A DNA stretch of 64,000 bases. Origin: Rickettsia endosymbiont of Cardiosporidium cionae (lineage in GTDB: Bacteria > Pseudomonadota > Alphaproteobacteria > Rickettsiales > Rickettsiaceae). Below, one piece after another: positions 1 to 7,614 of the stretch. Numbering within the stretch: position 1 is the first letter of the stretch; every line of letters starts with the position of its first letter. The position numbers and the translations under genes were made by a program. The notes under the pieces were generated by a model. It made no database searches, was not told the origin of the DNA, and worked only from the letters and a program-made list of their open reading frames with translations. The DNA is taken from NCBI RefSeq assembly GCF_015476335.1, contig NZ_JADAQY010000001.1, forward strand, positions 234,631-298,630, given 5' to 3'.

Positions 1-1
1 A

Positions 2-502
2 GTATTCAGCGATGGTAACAATAACGCAAAAATTATGTTAATAGGTGAAGCTCCAGGAGCAAATGAAGATAAATACGGTATACCATTTTGTGGAGAGAGT
101 GGAAAATTATTAGACCAAATGTTATCCAGCATCAATATTACAAGATCTAAAAATGCATATATAACTAATACTATATTTTGGCGCCCTCCTGGTAACAGAA
201 AGCCAAGTAGATCAGAAACAGAAATCACAAAACCTTTTGTAGAAAAACATATTAGTTTAATCGATCCTAAACTACTAATATTCGTCGGTAGTACAGCAAC
301 CAATACCCTGATGCAAACTAATGATCCTATTAGTAAAATACAAGGAAATTTTTACTCTTATAATAATAGATACCTGAAAAAATCAATATGTACAACAATA
401 ATATACCATCCTTCATATTTATTAAGAAATCCTATTAAAAAAAAAGAAACTTGGTTTACTCTAATTAAAATAAAAGAATTTATACAAAAACATAATATAT
501 AA
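2..502 (+). CDS. Uracil-DNA glycosylase, family 4 (3' part, truncated by window edge)
   Basis: The reading frame is open from base 2, so the gene begins upstream of the window; the ATG at 35 is internal, because the in-frame residues before it continue the family pattern VFSDGNNNAKIM. Seen: the GEAPGANED motif that binds uracil, and the C-terminal HPSYLLRNP motif that inserts into DNA, both diagnostic of the iron-sulphur family-4 enzymes. Family knowledge: these enzymes remove uracil produced by cytosine deamination and start base-excision repair. The cluster cysteines of the N-terminal half are mostly outside the window; one Cys remains in PFCGESGKLLDQML. About 64 bases separate it from nuoC. 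Assignment is firm; only the N-terminus is missing. Confidence 0.9.
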   Translation, partial: VFSDGNNNAKIMLIGEAPGANEDKYGIPFCGESGKLLDQMLSSINITRSKNAYITNTIFWRPPGNRKPSRSETEITKPFVEKHISLIDPKLLIFVGSTATNTLMQTNDPISKIQGNFYSYNNRYLKKSICTTIIYHPSYLLRNPIKKKETWFTLIKIKEFIQKHNI

Positions 503-566
503 AAAATAAATAATTTGTAAAACTTGATATATTCATCAAAATTTTTAATAGTAAAGTATCTTATTT

Positions 567-1190
567 ATGAACAAACAAAGTACAAAATTAAATAATCTTA
601 TTGAAGAGTTTATTACTGATAATAGCTATACAAAGCTGGACATTAAAAATTTTACTGCTTATATGCTACATAAAAAAGAAAGTTTAATTCCGGTATTAAA
701 TTTTCTAAAATTGAACACATATACAAAATTTACTATATTAACAGATCTATTCGTAACAGATTTTATTTCAAAACAAGAAAGATTTGAAATAACATATAAT
801 CTATTGAGTTTAAAACTAAATCAAAGACTAATATTAAAATTATCTACGATAGAAAATAAATATGTACCATCTATTGTTTCAGTATTTAAATCTGCATGTT
901 GGTATGAAAGAGAAGCTTTTGACATGTTTGGTGTATTATTTGAAGGATTAACCGATAAAAGAAGAATACTCACAGACTATAATTTTGTAGGGCATCCATT
1001 ACGTAAGGACTTTCCGCTAACTGGCCATCTAGAACTAAGATACGATACAGATCTCAATACAACAATATATGAACCTGTTAAATTAGAACAGGAATTTAGA
1101 GAATTTGACTTCGTATCACCCTGGAAGGGGCCTCAAAAATCTATATTACCAGGAGATGAAAAAGCTACTAAAAAACTAGGTAATGACTGA
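567..1190 (+). CDS. nuoC: NADH-quinone oxidoreductase subunit C
   Basis: At 207 residues the length is normal for NuoC. The family block runs from about residue 110 to 165, with WYEREAFDMFGV followed by GHPLRKDFPLTGHLELRYD, and the C-terminus has the usual WKGP segment. NuoC (30 kDa subunit) forms part of the peripheral arm of respiratory complex I with NuoB and NuoD. The gene stands alone: no nuoD follows, nuoF is at 13528 and nuoAB at 41342, so the complex I genes are dispersed in this genome. ATG start at 567, in an AT-rich leader without a clear ribosome-binding site. Confidence 0.95.
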   Translation: MNKQSTKLNNLIEEFITDNSYTKLDIKNFTAYMLHKKESLIPVLNFLKLNTYTKFTILTDLFVTDFISKQERFEITYNLLSLKLNQRLILKLSTIENKYVPSIVSVFKSACWYEREAFDMFGVLFEGLTDKRRILTDYNFVGHPLRKDFPLTGHLELRYDTDLNTTIYEPVKLEQEFREFDFVSPWKGPQKSILPGDEKATKKLGND

Positions 1191-1229
1191 TTGATCTAAG
1201 AATCATCTGTTTATAACTAATCTACTTAA

Positions 1230-1437
1230 CTATTTGTGAAGCATATCCTTTAGTATCAAATTTACTTCTTCTACTGTTAGTATGACTATCATTGCTATTT
1301 CTCCTATTGTGAATTCATTTTGAAACAGTGAACTTGCTATCTAAAAAGTCATCTCTGTAGGAAAGCACTGCAAAAGTAGTGATGTCACTGATATAGCTAT
1401 TACGTATATCAATATTTTTAGTGATGAGTTGAAGTTA
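1230..1437 (-). pseudogene. Possible decayed coding remnant (Rpn/transposase-like C-terminus)
   Basis: The 676 bases between nuoC and the next gene hold no intact frame. On the minus strand one frame is coding-like with a single internal stop at 1341-1343. The piece downstream of that stop (1233-1340, 36 codons) reads like a helix-turn-helix tail, with FTIGEIAMIVILTVEEV. This resembles the C-termini of Rpn/PD-(D/E)XK transposase-nuclease family proteins common in Rickettsiales. The resemblance is by eye only and the segment is short, so chance is a real alternative. I see nothing else in 1438-1866. Confidence 0.28.
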
Positions 1438-1866
1438 ATATGCTGACCATAAATTTATAGCTAATATTGACAATATTGAGAAAAATCATTCAAAAAAAAT
1501 CAATTCCTATTTGCTAACATTAAAACTATAATATTAATTCCTCCTTAATGTAATTTATGAATAATTTTGGTGATGTGTTTTAGATTCTTTCTAACTTATC
1601 AATTTTCAGACTATCTGTTCATCACATTTATGTAAACTTAAAAAATAATTTGCTAATCTTAGACTCTTTTATATACTTCATGTTTTCTGCTGCAATTTAC
1701 TAATTTTCGTTTTTTATATAGTTTTAAGACTTAAATACAACAACTAGTAGTTAAAATAAATTATTCTATATGATACAAAAACTTTATAATTGTTAAAGCT
1801 TTTTAAGCTTAATATAGTATCCATATTAGTAATCCTTTATATTAATACAATCAATCTCTTACTTAT

Positions 1867-2883
1867 ATGGATAATAAAACTGATAAAAAAAATAATGAAA
1901 GTTCAAATGCTATTACAGAGCATGCTAAGTTGGAAGAAGATACTAATTCTGTAAGATCTACTTCTTCAGAATATGGTGTTCAGAATGAAAATGAAACTCA
2001 GTATAAAAAATCTTATACAGGCAGCGAAATTGAAACAGTAAGTTCGTATGTAAGTTATACACCTAAAGAATTAGCAAAAATCAACGAAGAATTTTTGGAA
2101 GCATTTACAAGTGCCTTCTCTGAGAAGGATAGAAGTATTTTACAAAGTGTGCCAGAAATGTATGAATCACTTCAAGAGTATTATACCAATGATCGTACAA
2201 TGCCAAATGCCTGGACTTCCTTAGTAGCAGAAGTAATGGATGAGATTAATCAAGATTCAGCTATGAAGTTACTGAATCTTGATAGGTTAACACACGATAG
2301 AAGGAAAATTGAGGATATAGGATATATTTTTTTAAAAGCAGTACATGCCAAACATTATGAAGTAGCTAACAAGATATTGCAGGATGGCAATGTTAACACT
2401 GCTTTACAAGAAGATTATCTGTACAACTCTGCACTAGAACAGGATACAGAAACATTTAAGTTTATTTTGAATAGTTTAGAGGATAAAGATTTTGTTGCAA
2501 ATAACAGCAAAAAAATATTTTATATGGCAAGTAGGTATATTGGTGATGATGAAATATGCTATTTTCGTCCTGAGTTAATAAAGTTCATTACTGAAGAATT
2601 AATAAAATCTCTTGGTATTAAGGAAGCTCTAAAAGAATGTATCAGAAATTCAATAGATTTTGGAGGTAGTCATTGTACTGAACATCAGTTTTTTTCTGCT
2701 GTATTGTCGGCTTTTCCAAAACTTCAAAATAAGATTTCAGCAGAAGAAATGTTAACAAAACTTGAAAATGAAGAAAATTATTATCTAAATATAGAAGATA
2801 GTGGAATATTGACCTTAAACGAAGAAAATACCGAAAAATGCCTAGGAGAAATACTCATGGAAGCAGATATTGAAAATTGCTAA
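1867..2883 (+). CDS. Acidic hypothetical protein, possible secreted effector
   Basis: Not recognised. The 338-residue product has no signal peptide or membrane segment. Residues 1-65 are polar, rich in Asn/Glu/Ser/Thr and probably disordered. From about 70 onward it looks all-helical. The stretch near residues 155-200 (FLKAVHAKHYEVANKILQDG, then a second helix pair around YNSALEQDTETFKFILNSL) has the spacing of ankyrin-like helix pairs without the ankyrin consensus. The C-terminus is strongly acidic (EEN, EILMEAD). Its neighbours are decayed DNA on both sides, the pattern expected of a fast-evolving accessory gene. Inference: a type IV-secreted effector is possible but unproven. ATG start chosen as the first Met in the frame. 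Confidence 0.6.
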   Translation: MDNKTDKKNNESSNAITEHAKLEEDTNSVRSTSSEYGVQNENETQYKKSYTGSEIETVSSYVSYTPKELAKINEEFLEAFTSAFSEKDRSILQSVPEMYESLQEYYTNDRTMPNAWTSLVAEVMDEINQDSAMKLLNLDRLTHDRRKIEDIGYIFLKAVHAKHYEVANKILQDGNVNTALQEDYLYNSALEQDTETFKFILNSLEDKDFVANNSKKIFYMASRYIGDDEICYFRPELIKFITEELIKSLGIKEALKECIRNSIDFGGSHCTEHQFFSAVLSAFPKLQNKISAEEMLTKLENEENYYLNIEDSGILTLNEENTEKCLGEILMEADIENC

Positions 2884-2910
2884 AAACTTGTTAATTAATC
2901 AACATAATAA

Positions 2911-3540
2911 AATGTTTAACTTGTTTAAGATACCAAAGGTTTCAAAGAGAAATACTCGGATAATAAACCTTTAATAGCAATGAGCACACGAAGATTCTTC
3001 TTAGAAATCAAGATCAGATTCTATTAGATATATTGGCAATGCTACTTACAGATACAGAAGGTAATGTCGCTCTGCTGTTTGCATCAATAAAAATAAGCTC
3101 GTTATTGCAAATAACGATGTAAAATATACATATGCACAAGATGTTTTAGATATTTTAAAGAATTTCACTTCTCCTACAAAGGACAAATATGTTGAAGAAT
3201 TTTTTAAAAAAATGTTTAGAAAAATTACGAAATAATTACGAAATTAGAAGAATATAAAATCGAAGATTTATACATAGGAAGTGTAAAGGATGAGCTACTA
3301 CAATTAAAGAGTGCTAAATAGCCCACAATAACGGGTAGCATCTTTAATAAATTACAATCTTTGTACAGAATGCCTTTGATCTGACAAAAGAAACGATATC
3401 AAAAAAGAAAAATTGTAGAAAGTATCAAAAAGAGAGAATGTAGTAGAAGAAGAAATATCGAAAAAATACTAGAAGAAATATATAGAAACATATAATGATT
3501 ATGAGGGATTACAAAGATATTTTCCAAATTATTACCTGTA
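2911..3540 (+). pseudogene. Degenerate ankyrin-like/effector remnant
   Basis: No intact frame, but coding-like segments in different plus-strand frames succeed one another. About 3011-3120 encodes a stretch ending TDTEGNVALLFA, an ankyrin-like turn (compare D-x-x-GNTAL-x-x-A). After a frame change, about 3093-3234 encodes NKLVIANNDVKYTYAQDVLD and on to a charged FFKKMF-type end with a stop. A further piece encodes KLEEYKIEDLYIGSVKDELL before a stop at 3318-3320. Beyond that are Lys/Glu-rich scraps. The simplest reading is a gene broken by several frameshifts and stops, possibly a relative of the 1867 gene or of the ankyrin protein at 5152. Confidence 0.5.
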
Positions 3541-3572
3541 AGAGACTATAATCTTTGTTATTAAGTGGTAAA

Positions 3573-4643
3573 TTAATGTTCTACTGACCTATGTGATAGA
3601 GTATCATGCTCTGTTAAACCGGTTATCACATTATTCATAGAATATATCCTAGATAATGTACGTTGAAATTCATTGATATATTTACCTGATATATATATAA
3701 ATTTAGGATCTATTGTTAAGGTCAGATAAAGCCTTGTATCATTAAAGTAGCTGCTATCAATAAAATTAATAAATTTTATAATCATATTTTCTTCATATTC
3801 TTCTATAATTCTTATATTTTCTAATATTATTAATCTAAAATATTGGGTAATATGCATGTAATCTGCATAACCTAATGTTTTATTGAATAATTCATTAAAA
3901 TCTGTAAATAATATATTTTTACTCATATTTTTAAAATAAAGATTTTTATGAATAATATTTATTGTTCCAGGTAATAACTTTAAATTGAGCTGGGTTTTGA
4001 TATCACTTATCACCTGATTACTATATTGATTAATTGGGTATAGTACACGATTAATATATCGGTGTATTTTAGATATCCTGTAATCTCGATTGTAATTAAA
4101 ATGGTATATCAAAAAATTTTTATTTAATATTTCAATAAAAGGTTTAAATGCATTATACTGTATGCCGTCTTTATATAGATTAGACGGAGCAATATTATTT
4201 GTTGTAAAAATGAATACATGCTTTTTAATAAGATATTGAAATAATCTCATAACAAGCATTGCGTCAGTGATGTCTCTTATTTCAAACTCATCTATACAAA
4301 ATAATTTGATCTTATACTGCTCTGTAATTACAGATGCTAACTTGGCTATCACATTTATTTCTGGAATATTATGTATGAATTTTAAGTTAAGATGTACAAG
4401 TTCCATGAACTGATAATAATGTAAAAATTTTTTCTTACCTTTCACACGATTAAAAAACATTCTCATAATCATAGTTTTACCACTGCCTACTGTTCCATGC
4501 AGATATACTCCTCTATATTTATTACCATTTCTTCTGAATAATTTTAGTATTTTAAATAAAAAATTATCACCGTTATTTAGCTCTGTAAGAATCAGATCTA
4601 AAAGCTTAAGCATTTTTTGTTGAACAAAATTTAATTTTTGCAT
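3573..4643 (-). CDS. zapE: AFG1/ZapE family ATPase
   Basis: 356 residues, normal for the family. Seen: Walker A GTVGSGKT at about residue 51-58, directly after the family phrase GVYLHG; Walker B LFCIDEFEI at about 134; and the sensor-1 region FIFTTNNIAPSNLYKDG near 165. Family knowledge: bacterial ZapE (mitochondrial AFG1/LACE1) is a cytoplasmic ATPase linked to cell division in enterobacteria and to turnover of respiratory-chain subunits in mitochondria. The first Gly of the usual GGVG P-loop is part of HGTVGSGKT here, and the C-terminal third is divergent. Its stop lies just beyond the decayed region at 2911-3540. Confidence 0.88.
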   Translation of the reverse strand: MQKLNFVQQKMLKLLDLILTELNNGDNFLFKILKLFRRNGNKYRGVYLHGTVGSGKTMIMRMFFNRVKGKKKFLHYYQFMELVHLNLKFIHNIPEINVIAKLASVITEQYKIKLFCIDEFEIRDITDAMLVMRLFQYLIKKHVFIFTTNNIAPSNLYKDGIQYNAFKPFIEILNKNFLIYHFNYNRDYRISKIHRYINRVLYPINQYSNQVISDIKTQLNLKLLPGTINIIHKNLYFKNMSKNILFTDFNELFNKTLGYADYMHITQYFRLIILENIRIIEEYEENMIIKFINFIDSSYFNDTRLYLTLTIDPKFIYISGKYINEFQRTLSRIYSMNNVITGLTEHDTLSHRSVEH

Positions 4644-4968
4644 ATCATCTAACTAGATCTAGTAAATAGTAAAAATTGTTGAATTAACAAGCAATTAGTG
4701 ATAATTAATATGTTATACTGAATTAGATATAATCTCTATAACAAATACTACATATTCTATAACAATCACCAATATACATTAAGGAAATTAATTATTCATA
4801 AAGATATTTTATTATTTGACATAATTTAAAATAAAACATAGAATAACAGGCTCCTAAGGTTTGTTTGTAGCGGTACATATTTGGTATATATGGCTAGATT
4901 TCTGTAAATACACAAAGTCTTACTTAGTAAAATGTTGTATAGCTGTACATTGCTATAATCAATAATAA
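4644..4968. other. Intergenic stretch, no gene seen
   Basis: 325 AT-rich bases between the divergent zapE start and tRNA-fMet. A TATAAT hexamer at 4954-4959 is suitably placed to be the -10 box of the tRNA, but I see no convincing -35 partner at 16-18 bases. No open frame, repeat or hairpin stands out. Confidence 0.5.
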
Positions 4969-5045
4969 TGCGGGATAGAGCAGTTTGGAAGCTTGTCAGG
5001 CTCATAACCTGGAGGTCGTAGGTTCAAATCCTACTCCCGCAACCA
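4969..5045 (+). tRNA. Initiator tRNA-Met (CAT)
   Basis: A 77-base cloverleaf. The acceptor is TGCGGGA/TCCCGCA with discriminator A and an encoded CCA. The anticodon loop CTCATAA sits on a stem with the three G-C pairs typical of initiators (strand GTCAGG/CCTGGA), and the T-arm contains GTTCAAATC. The overall similarity to bacterial fMet tRNA is high. Position 1 is T opposite A72, so a weak U1-A72 pair replaces the C1xA72 mismatch of E. coli; both are compatible with formylation. Confidence 0.95.
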
Positions 5046-5151
5046 CATCCATTCGTTTTATTTCTTATTTATCAGCAATTTATCACCATGTTAGTATAAT
5101 ATACCTTAATTTATTAATAAATATTGATTAAATTTTTCATTTATATTATAA

Positions 5152-7590
5152 TTGTTAGTAATAAAGCAATCATTAATATACTTAATCAATATTATGCATG
5201 TAATTGGTTATTCACAAAACACATTATCCAATCCAAGATGGAATCTTACTAATAATGATACTGATGGAAATACAGATACTACAACTTCTAGCAGTGTCAG
5301 GACAACAAACTTACCAGTATTTCCGTTAAATGATACTGATAGAAATACATATACTACAACTTCTAGCAGTGTCAGAACAACAAACTTACCAGTATTTCCG
5401 TTAAATGATACTGATAGAAATACAGATACTCCAACTTCTAGCAGTGTCAGAACAACAAACTTACTAGTATTTCCGTTAAATGATACTGATAGAAATACAT
5501 ATACTACAACTTCTGATAGTTTCCGGACAACAAACTTACCAGTATTTCCGTTAAATGATACTGATAGAAATACAGATACTACAACTTCTGATAGTTTCCG
5601 GACAACAAACTTACCAGTGTTTCCGTTAAATGATACTGATAGAAATACAGAGACTACAACTTCTAATAGTTTCCGGACAACAAACTTACCAGTGTTTCCG
5701 TTAAATGATACTGATAGAAATACAGATACTACAACTTCTGATAGTTTCCGGACAACAAACTTACCAGTGTTTTCGTTAAATGATACTGATAGAAATACAG
5801 ATACTACAACTTATGATAGTTTCCGGACAACAAACTTACCAGTGTTTCCGTTAAATGATACTGATAGAAATACAGATACTACAACTTCTAATAGTTTTCG
5901 GACAACAAACTTACCAGTATTTCCGTTAAATGCTACTGATAGAAATACAGATACTACAACTTCTAGCAGTGTCAGAACAACAAACTTACCAGTGTTTCCG
6001 TTAAATGATACTGATAGAAATACAGATACTACAACTTCTAATAGTTTTCGGACAACAAACTTACCAGTATTTCCGTTAAATGATACTGATAGAAATACAG
6101 ATACTACAACTTCTGATAGTTTCCGGACAACAAACTTACCAGTGTTTCCGTTAAATGATACTGATAGAAATACAGATACTACAACTTCTGATAGTTTCCG
6201 GACAACAAACTTACCAGTATTCTCATTAAATGAAACTGATAGAAATACAGATACTACAACTTCTAATAGTTTCCGGACAACAAACTTACCAGTATTCTCA
6301 TTAAATGATACTGATAGAAATACATATACTACAACTTCTAGCAGTGTCAGAACAACAAACTTACTAGTATTTCCGTTAAATGATACTGATAGAAATACAT
6401 ATACTACAACTTCTAATAGTAATCAGATGATAGATCAACAAGAGTTATTATCATCTGAAACTGCATTTCACAATATATTAGACAATAATCCTAGCCTATC
6501 AAGAGAAAATCGAGCAATAAACTTGCCAGCATTCCCATTAAATGATACTGATGGCAACCCAGGTACTATAATTTCTAATAATAATCAAACAGTGTTACCA
6601 CAATTAAATGAGGAAAATAATAGACTAACATTTGTACCTAGCAATGGTGTATCAACAATATACTACCCACCACGATATTTATATTTGCCAGAAAACACAG
6701 ATACTACGACTTCTAGCAATGTCTGGACAACAAACTTACCAGTATTCCCATTTAATGAAACTGATAGAAACACATATACTACAATTTTTAGCGATGGCCG
6801 GACAAGAAACTTTCTATCATTTCCATTAAATGAAACTGATGGAAACACATATACTACAATTTTTAGCGATGGCCGGACAAGAAACTTACTATCATTCCCA
6901 TTAAATGAAACTGATCATAATATTTATGAGAATACTTTAAAGCCACAAATAACGCAAATAATAACCCATACTATAGCTGAAGATAATGCTGAAAACATGA
7001 ATGCACTGCTTTCATTAGTACAGAATGATGAAATTAAATATAAAATTATTAATGATAAAATAATACATGGCAATGAATTAAGTCACTCAAACCTTTTCTT
7101 AAATGCTATAGTAAATAAATCGGAAAAGATAATTAATCTATTGTTACAACATAAAATAGATATGGAGCAAACTACTGGGGTAATATTTGGTAGCAACTCT
7201 ATGCTACATCTATTGGCATCAAATGATGAAGACATAAGCGGAATTGGCATATATGATACTCAAGAAATTGCCGAACAAAATATAGAGATTATAAATAAAG
7301 AAAAAAGAATAATTAATCGGATTTTTGATTATCTGGTATCAAATTTCTTGGAGGATACTCAAAAAAATATCTTAAATTTGAAAAACACTCAAGGAAACTC
7401 TGTAATACATACATTATCAATTAATAAAAAAAATTATCTACTAAAAATGTTTACAGAAAATGATCAAATACAAAGAAAAATAAATTTTAATATTACAAAT
7501 AACGATGGTGAAACTCCACTAACATCTGCAATTAAGTCAAATAATGAAGTTGCAAAGGAATTATTAGAAAATATTAATCAAAATCAATAA
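5152..7590 (+). CDS. Tandem-repeat protein with C-terminal ankyrin repeats
   Basis: 812 residues from the TTG at 5152. An ATG at 5194 would give 798 and may be the true start, but the residues between form a hydrophobic, signal-like run (SLIYLINIMHVIGYS), so both are kept open. From 5254 to 6378 there are fifteen full 75-base units of 25 residues, consensus NDTDRNTDTTTSxSFRTTNL followed by PVFPL, then a partial sixteenth. After a unique spacer, more divergent copies (NETDRNTYTTIFSDGRTRN type) lie at about 6694-6915. Residues from about 590 on are ankyrin-like: LFLNAIVNKSEKIINLLLQH, NSMLHLLASNDE, NTQGNSVIHTLS and NNDGETPLTSAIKSNNEVAK. The architecture recalls Ehrlichia TRP and ankyrin effectors, but the repeat itself is not one I know. 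Surface exposure or secretion is inferred. Confidence 0.85.
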   Translation: MLVIKQSLIYLINIMHVIGYSQNTLSNPRWNLTNNDTDGNTDTTTSSSVRTTNLPVFPLNDTDRNTYTTTSSSVRTTNLPVFPLNDTDRNTDTPTSSSVRTTNLLVFPLNDTDRNTYTTTSDSFRTTNLPVFPLNDTDRNTDTTTSDSFRTTNLPVFPLNDTDRNTETTTSNSFRTTNLPVFPLNDTDRNTDTTTSDSFRTTNLPVFSLNDTDRNTDTTTYDSFRTTNLPVFPLNDTDRNTDTTTSNSFRTTNLPVFPLNATDRNTDTTTSSSVRTTNLPVFPLNDTDRNTDTTTSNSFRTTNLPVFPLNDTDRNTDTTTSDSFRTTNLPVFPLNDTDRNTDTTTSDSFRTTNLPVFSLNETDRNTDTTTSNSFRTTNLPVFSLNDTDRNTYTTTSSSVRTTNLLVFPLNDTDRNTYTTTSNSNQMIDQQELLSSETAFHNILDNNPSLSRENRAINLPAFPLNDTDGNPGTIISNNNQTVLPQLNEENNRLTFVPSNGVSTIYYPPRYLYLPENTDTTTSSNVWTTNLPVFPFNETDRNTYTTIFSDGRTRNFLSFPLNETDGNTYTTIFSDGRTRNLLSFPLNETDHNIYENTLKPQITQIITHTIAEDNAENMNALLSLVQNDEIKYKIINDKIIHGNELSHSNLFLNAIVNKSEKIINLLLQHKIDMEQTTGVIFGSNSMLHLLASNDEDISGIGIYDTQEIAEQNIEIINKEKRIINRIFDYLVSNFLEDTQKNILNLKNTQGNSVIHTLSINKKNYLLKMFTENDQIQRKINFNITNNDGETPLTSAIKSNNEVAKELLENINQNQ
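5254..6420 (+). repeat. Direct tandem array of 75-bp units inside the TRP gene
   Basis: Unit boundaries recur exactly every 75 bases (5254, 5329, 5404 and so on to 6379), giving fifteen complete units and a partial sixteenth, all in frame. Two sub-types alternate: one encodes TSSSVRTTN and the other TS(D/N)SFRTTN. Runs of near-identical neighbours suggest expansion by unequal crossing-over or slippage followed by mixing. A second, more diverged block with the same 75-base period lies at 6754-6903. Confidence 0.95.
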
Positions 7591-7614
7591 TCTAGTAATT
7601 TGAATAATTTAGAA

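Noticed and set aside
5254..6420. CRISPR-like regular repeat array
   Set aside because: The period is 75 bases of continuous coding sequence with no unique spacers; all units are in one reading frame.
6632..6848. Small frames overlapping the TRP gene on both strands
   Set aside because: They are shadows of the 25-residue repeat read in other frames.
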